7,462 bases of DNA from an uncultured Acetatifactor sp. Lineage in GTDB: Bacteria; Bacillota; Clostridia; Lachnospirales; Lachnospiraceae. Location: contig CAQUWW010000067.1 in the NCBI GenBank assembly GCA_948896875.1, positions 1,885-9,346 of the forward strand, given 5' to 3'. The notes under the pieces were generated by a model, which worked only from the letters and a program-made list of their open reading frames with translations, had not been told where the DNA came from and made no database searches. A program made the position numbers and the translations under genes. Positions 5,293 to 7,462 of the stretch are shown piece after piece; position 1 is the first letter of the stretch, and each line of letters begins with the position of its first letter.

Positions 5293-5534
5293 ACGCAAAT
5301 CCGATTTTACTTCAAAAAAAATATGCGCGTGTGGTTGAACGTTTTTCCGAAAAGGCAGGCATATCGTTGGATGACGCACTGGATTTTTTCTATCGGTCAG
5401 AGATTTACTGTTTCATCCGCGACGGAGTATCAGATATGCACTGCATGAGCGATGACTATCTTGCGGATGAATTGATAGCAGAATATGAAGAGAAGCTTCG
5501 CCGCGCTGGGGCGGCGCCTCAGTCTTCTTCCTGA
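5289..5534 (+). CDS. DUF3791-like small protein (second, divergent copy)
   Basis: An 81-residue soluble protein. The core, ISLDDALDFFYRSEIYCFI (25-43) followed by DGVSDMHCMSDDYLADEL (45-62), resembles DUF3791 in a different subfamily from the first small gene. His51, Ser54 and Tyr57 repeat the H-x-x-S-x-x-Y spacing of that protein. AAAGGAG (5273-5279) lies 9 bases before the start, and the ATGA overlap (5289-5292) couples it to the DUF3990 gene. The last residues, about 71-81, are coded by GC-rich DNA unlike the rest, and the final 16 bp overlap the end of a convergent gene, so this tail is probably not native. It may be an antitoxin or a partner of the DUF3990 protein. Confidence 0.7.
   Translation: MNANPILLQKKYARVVERFSEKAGISLDDALDFFYRSEIYCFIRDGVSDMHCMSDDYLADELIAEYEEKLRRAGAAPQSSS
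5499..5516. repeat. GC-rich hairpin at the 3' end of the coupled module
   Basis: CGCCGC (5499-5504) and GCGGCG (5511-5516) form a 6-bp stem with a 6-base loop. It falls within the last codons of the second DUF3791-like gene and just past the stop of the convergent membrane-protein gene. It might help end transcription on the minus strand, but no T run follows on either strand. Confidence 0.35.
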
Positions 5535-5800
5535 AACGCCGTACCTTCCCTTTCCACCGGGTCCCCCGGCGCCGCTTTGCCGGTGAGTCTGCCGTACATC
5601 CAGCTGTAAATCCAGATGAGCAGGGGAATGACAAAGGTCCCTGCCAGGCAGGCGCGGAACCACTGGGCCGACGCGGAACTGTCCGCAATGGCGGTAATCA
5701 GCGTAATGACATAGAGAAGAATCAGGAAAACCACGCCAATGATGGCGACAATTTGCCGGGAAGACATTTTCTTTTTTTGATTTTGTTCAGTCTGTTTCAT
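5519..5800 (-). CDS. Small two-helix membrane protein of unknown function
   Basis: A 93-residue protein. A short basic, hydrophilic N terminus (1-16, with QNQKKK) is followed by two hydrophobic spans, about residues 17-38 and 48-69, joined by a short loop. A polar, acidic tail (about 71-93) ends in EED. By the positive-inside rule both termini should be in the cytoplasm. I recognise similar short proteins from Lachnospiraceae but know no function for them. GAGGA lies 5 bases before the start. Its last 16 bp overlap the end of the convergent second DUF3791-like gene. Its start lies 79 bp from the divergent GNAT gene at 5880, so the two promoters must share that gap. Confidence 0.75.
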   Translation of the reverse strand: MKQTEQNQKKKMSSRQIVAIIGVVFLILLYVITLITAIADSSASAQWFRACLAGTFVIPLLIWIYSWMYGRLTGKAAPGDPVEREGTAFQEED

Positions 5801-5879
5801 GGGAATCCTCGCTTTCTGCCTCTATCATTGCATATTTGGCGGTGGAAGTCAATAACCCGGACAGGAGGAGTACAAATTT

Positions 5880-6416
5880 ATGAACGAATCACTGCAGTTA
5901 CATATTCCGACATACGAGGAGCTCTGGTATCGCCGGCAGTTCATGGAGGACCCGACTACCATGAGCTATAACAGGGGCTATGAGCTGGACTTTGACAGAT
6001 ATGACCCGGAGACGGGCTGCATTGCCTTCCCAAAGGAAAAGTGGGCGGACTGGTATGCTTACTTTATAGGACAGGAGCCGGAGCGTTATTATGCCTATAT
6101 CGTCCGGGAATCGGACGGTGCTTTCCTGGGAGAAGTGAATGTCCACAGGAGCCAGGACAAACCATGGTATGAGATGGGGATTCTTCTGGAGGCAAAGTAC
6201 CGCGGAAAAGGGTATGCGGCGGAGGCGTTGGAACTGTTGCTGAAGCATGCCTTTGAGGATATGGGAGCGGAGGCGGTTCACAATTACTTTGAAGCGGAGC
6301 GGGAGGCCGCGGTCAGACTTCATCTGGCGGCAGGTTTTACCATGTATCATCAGGAAAAGGGAGTTCTGAAACTGCTGATTTCCAGGGAGGAGTATTTCAG
6401 GCAAAGGCAGTCATGA
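5880..6416 (+). CDS. GNAT-family N-acetyltransferase (RimJ/RimL-like)
   Basis: A 178-residue single-domain acetyltransferase of normal length. The acetyl-CoA loop is RGKGYA (Arg108 to Ala113), after the strand and bulge in WYEMGILLEAKY and before the long helix AEALELLLKHAF. FLGEVNVHR (82-90) is the preceding beta strand, and the AAVRLHLAAGF segment (143-153) is the usual helix-strand of RimJ/RimL-type enzymes that acetylate protein N termini or small amines. The N-terminal 70 residues, rich in Tyr and Trp, probably form the substrate side. The substrate is unknown. The ribosome site AGGAGG (5863-5868) is 11 bases before the start, slightly long. A weak promoter, TTGCAT (5828-5833), 17 bp, AATAAC (5851-5856), lies in the divergent gap. 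A strong hairpin follows 14 bp after the stop. Confidence 0.85.
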   Translation: MNESLQLHIPTYEELWYRRQFMEDPTTMSYNRGYELDFDRYDPETGCIAFPKEKWADWYAYFIGQEPERYYAYIVRESDGAFLGEVNVHRSQDKPWYEMGILLEAKYRGKGYAAEALELLLKHAFEDMGAEAVHNYFEAEREAAVRLHLAAGFTMYHQEKGVLKLLISREEYFRQRQS

Positions 6417-6426
6417 GATTTTTGGG

Positions 6427-6451
6427 AACAGGGGGCCGTTAGGCCCCCGTT
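6427..6451. terminator. Bidirectional hairpin between convergent genes
   Basis: GGGGGCC (6431-6437) and GGCCCCC (6442-6448) form a perfect 7-bp stem with a GTTA loop. AAC (6427-6429) and GTT (6449-6451) extend it if A6430 is bulged out. It sits between the GNAT stop (6416) and the minus-strand stop codon at 6450-6452, so it can serve both genes. The flanks are only mildly T-rich (GTTATT on plus; TGTTCCC on minus), so termination may be imperfect. Confidence 0.65.
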
Positions 6452-7462
6452 ATTCCAGGATCTTCTGTGCCAGACGGCAGTTTTCCTCCTCCAGTTCAAG
6501 GGCCTCTTTCAGCAAAATGATTTGTTCCTCCCGAAGCCTGGGCGTTGAGACACCGAAAGCCCTTACCGTGTTGTAGGAAATGGCACAGGCAGGGGACCGG
6601 GACAGTCTGTCTCTGAATTCGGAAATCATCCGGGAGATAGTCTCACAGTTTGCCATGATTTCTGCCAGATACGACTGCCCGGATTCGGGGAGCAGGGGCA
6701 GGCTTTCCCGAAGATAGGAGGCCGCTGCCTGTCTGGCGTCCCCAAGACAGCATAACATATTATCATTTACGCTCAGCCGTCTCAGGACGGCTTCTCTGTC
6801 CATATCCAAACGAAAATCTTCTTCTTTTGAAAGGCCTTTTATCCAGGCTTCATAGGCTTCTTTTCCCTGATGATATCCGCGGTTTTCCTCTGCGTGGAAG
6901 GAAGCAGTCAGGAGGGAAAGGGAGTTCCTCAGACTTTCCAGAGGAGCGGGCTTTTGTCTTTTTCCTTCAAAGTGAAGAAGGAGGAAGGGCCAGAAATCGC
7001 TGAAAAGATACCCTTCATTGTCCTCGAAGACAAGGCGTCTTTCTTCCGGATTCGGGCAGTTCTCCTGCTCCAGAATGTCAAAGGCTTCCCGATCGAAATA
7101 AGTACGGCACAGGAAGCGCTCGCCGCCATCCGTATATCCCGTTATGATGCCCCATTCAGGCGCAACCCGCAGATTAATGGCCAGGACAGGTCTTCCTCTT
7201 TGAATGTCCTCCATAATGGAAAGTCGTTCTGCCTGACGCTCCTGTTTCTCCAGTCGATCTGCCATCCGGAAAGAATGTCCGATGGCGCGGGACAGCGGTG
7301 CTGCATAGTCGAAGGCCACAAGGGCATCCGTACAGCTGAAATCCCAGACCTGCGTAAAGCACGTCCGCCAGCAGGCACCGCTCATTCCCATAATCCGGGG
7401 ATAGGTCCAGGGCTCACCCATGTATTGCAGTGCCGTAGAAAGGGACCCGGCCCAGGGGCATT
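6450..7462 (-). CDS. C39-like / BtrH N-terminal-like protein (5' end beyond window)
   Basis: The frame stays open to the right edge, giving at least 336 residues. The ATG at 7421 is probably internal, because residues upstream of it continue the pattern (CPWAGSLSTALQY, then GMSGACWR). That Cys-Pro-Trp and G-x-SG-x-x-[FW]-R arrangement, followed by RGRPVLAINLRVAPEWGIIT (76-95 counted from that ATG) and FLCRTYFDR, resembles C39-like or butirosin-BtrH N-terminal-like papain-fold proteins of unknown role in Firmicutes. In many such proteins a His stands where PEWG is found; here it is replaced, so protease activity is doubtful. The second half (about 155-323) is largely helical, ending in a Leu/Glu-rich helix from about 293. 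There is no signal peptide or membrane span in view. It may bind or process a small molecule or peptide. It converges on the GNAT gene across a hairpin. Confidence 0.6.
   Translation of the reverse strand, partial: CPWAGSLSTALQYMGEPWTYPRIMGMSGACWRTCFTQVWDFSCTDALVAFDYAAPLSRAIGHSFRMADRLEKQERQAERLSIMEDIQRGRPVLAINLRVAPEWGIITGYTDGGERFLCRTYFDREAFDILEQENCPNPEERRLVFEDNEGYLFSDFWPFLLLHFEGKRQKPAPLESLRNSLSLLTASFHAEENRGYHQGKEAYEAWIKGLSKEEDFRLDMDREAVLRRLSVNDNMLCCLGDARQAAASYLRESLPLLPESGQSYLAEIMANCETISRMISEFRDRLSRSPACAISYNTVRAFGVSTPRLREEQIILLKEALELEEENCRLAQKILE

Noticed and set aside
5898..6404. Minus-strand open frame of 168 codons
   Set aside because: It is the antisense shadow of the GNAT gene at 5880, which has the RGKGYA loop and a ribosome site. 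The shadow shows no domain pattern.
1..7462. Mobile element, CRISPR array, tRNA or rRNA
   Set aside because: I saw no transposase or integrase frame, no spaced repeat array, and no tRNA-like cloverleaf or rRNA-like stretch on either strand.

Overview
The window looks like chromosomal DNA of an anaerobic gut Firmicute, most probably Lachnospiraceae (Clostridia). The basis is strong AGGAGG-type ribosome sites, moderate to high GC, an ECF sigma factor/membrane anti-sigma pair of a style common in that family, and a DUF3791/DUF3990 gene set that I know mainly from gut Firmicutes. There is no rRNA, tRNA, CRISPR array, transposase or phage gene.

Layout, left to right. (1) 1-508: the C-terminal end of a LysR-type regulator that begins outside the window. 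It is followed 23 bp later by a HAD-family phosphatase-like gene (532-1137). (2) 1138-1340: about 200 bp of noncoding leader rich in potential RNA structure, with an SD-led mini-ORF. It precedes a gene with two GNAT acetyltransferase domains in one chain (1341-2270). Hairpins follow, between this gene and the convergent gene. (3) 2420-4332, minus strand: an ECF sigma factor and, through an ATGA overlap, a one-pass membrane protein that is probably its anti-sigma factor and carries a large unrecognised external domain. (4) 4333-4585: a divergent promoter region. (5) 4586-5534, plus strand: three small genes joined by two ATGA overlaps. They encode a DUF3791-like protein, a DUF3990 protein with ADP-ribosyltransferase-like motifs, and a second DUF3791-like protein. 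This module is visibly more AT-rich than its surroundings, has its own promoter, and looks like a toxin-antitoxin-type or defence-type module. (6) 5519-5800, minus strand: a two-helix membrane protein of unknown role whose 3' end overlaps the module. (7) 5880-6416: a second GNAT gene (RimJ/RimL-like), ending at a strong GC-rich hairpin. (8) 6450-7462, minus strand: a gene running off the right edge that resembles the C39-like/BtrH N-terminal type of protein.

The genes do not form one pathway. The region reads as a patchwork of short accessory transcription units: a regulator with a phosphatase, three GNAT domains in two proteins, an envelope-signal sigma system, and one self-contained coupled module. 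The DUF3791-DUF3990-DUF3791 module is the best candidate for an undescribed system. The structured leader of the tandem GNAT gene is the best candidate for an undescribed regulatory element.
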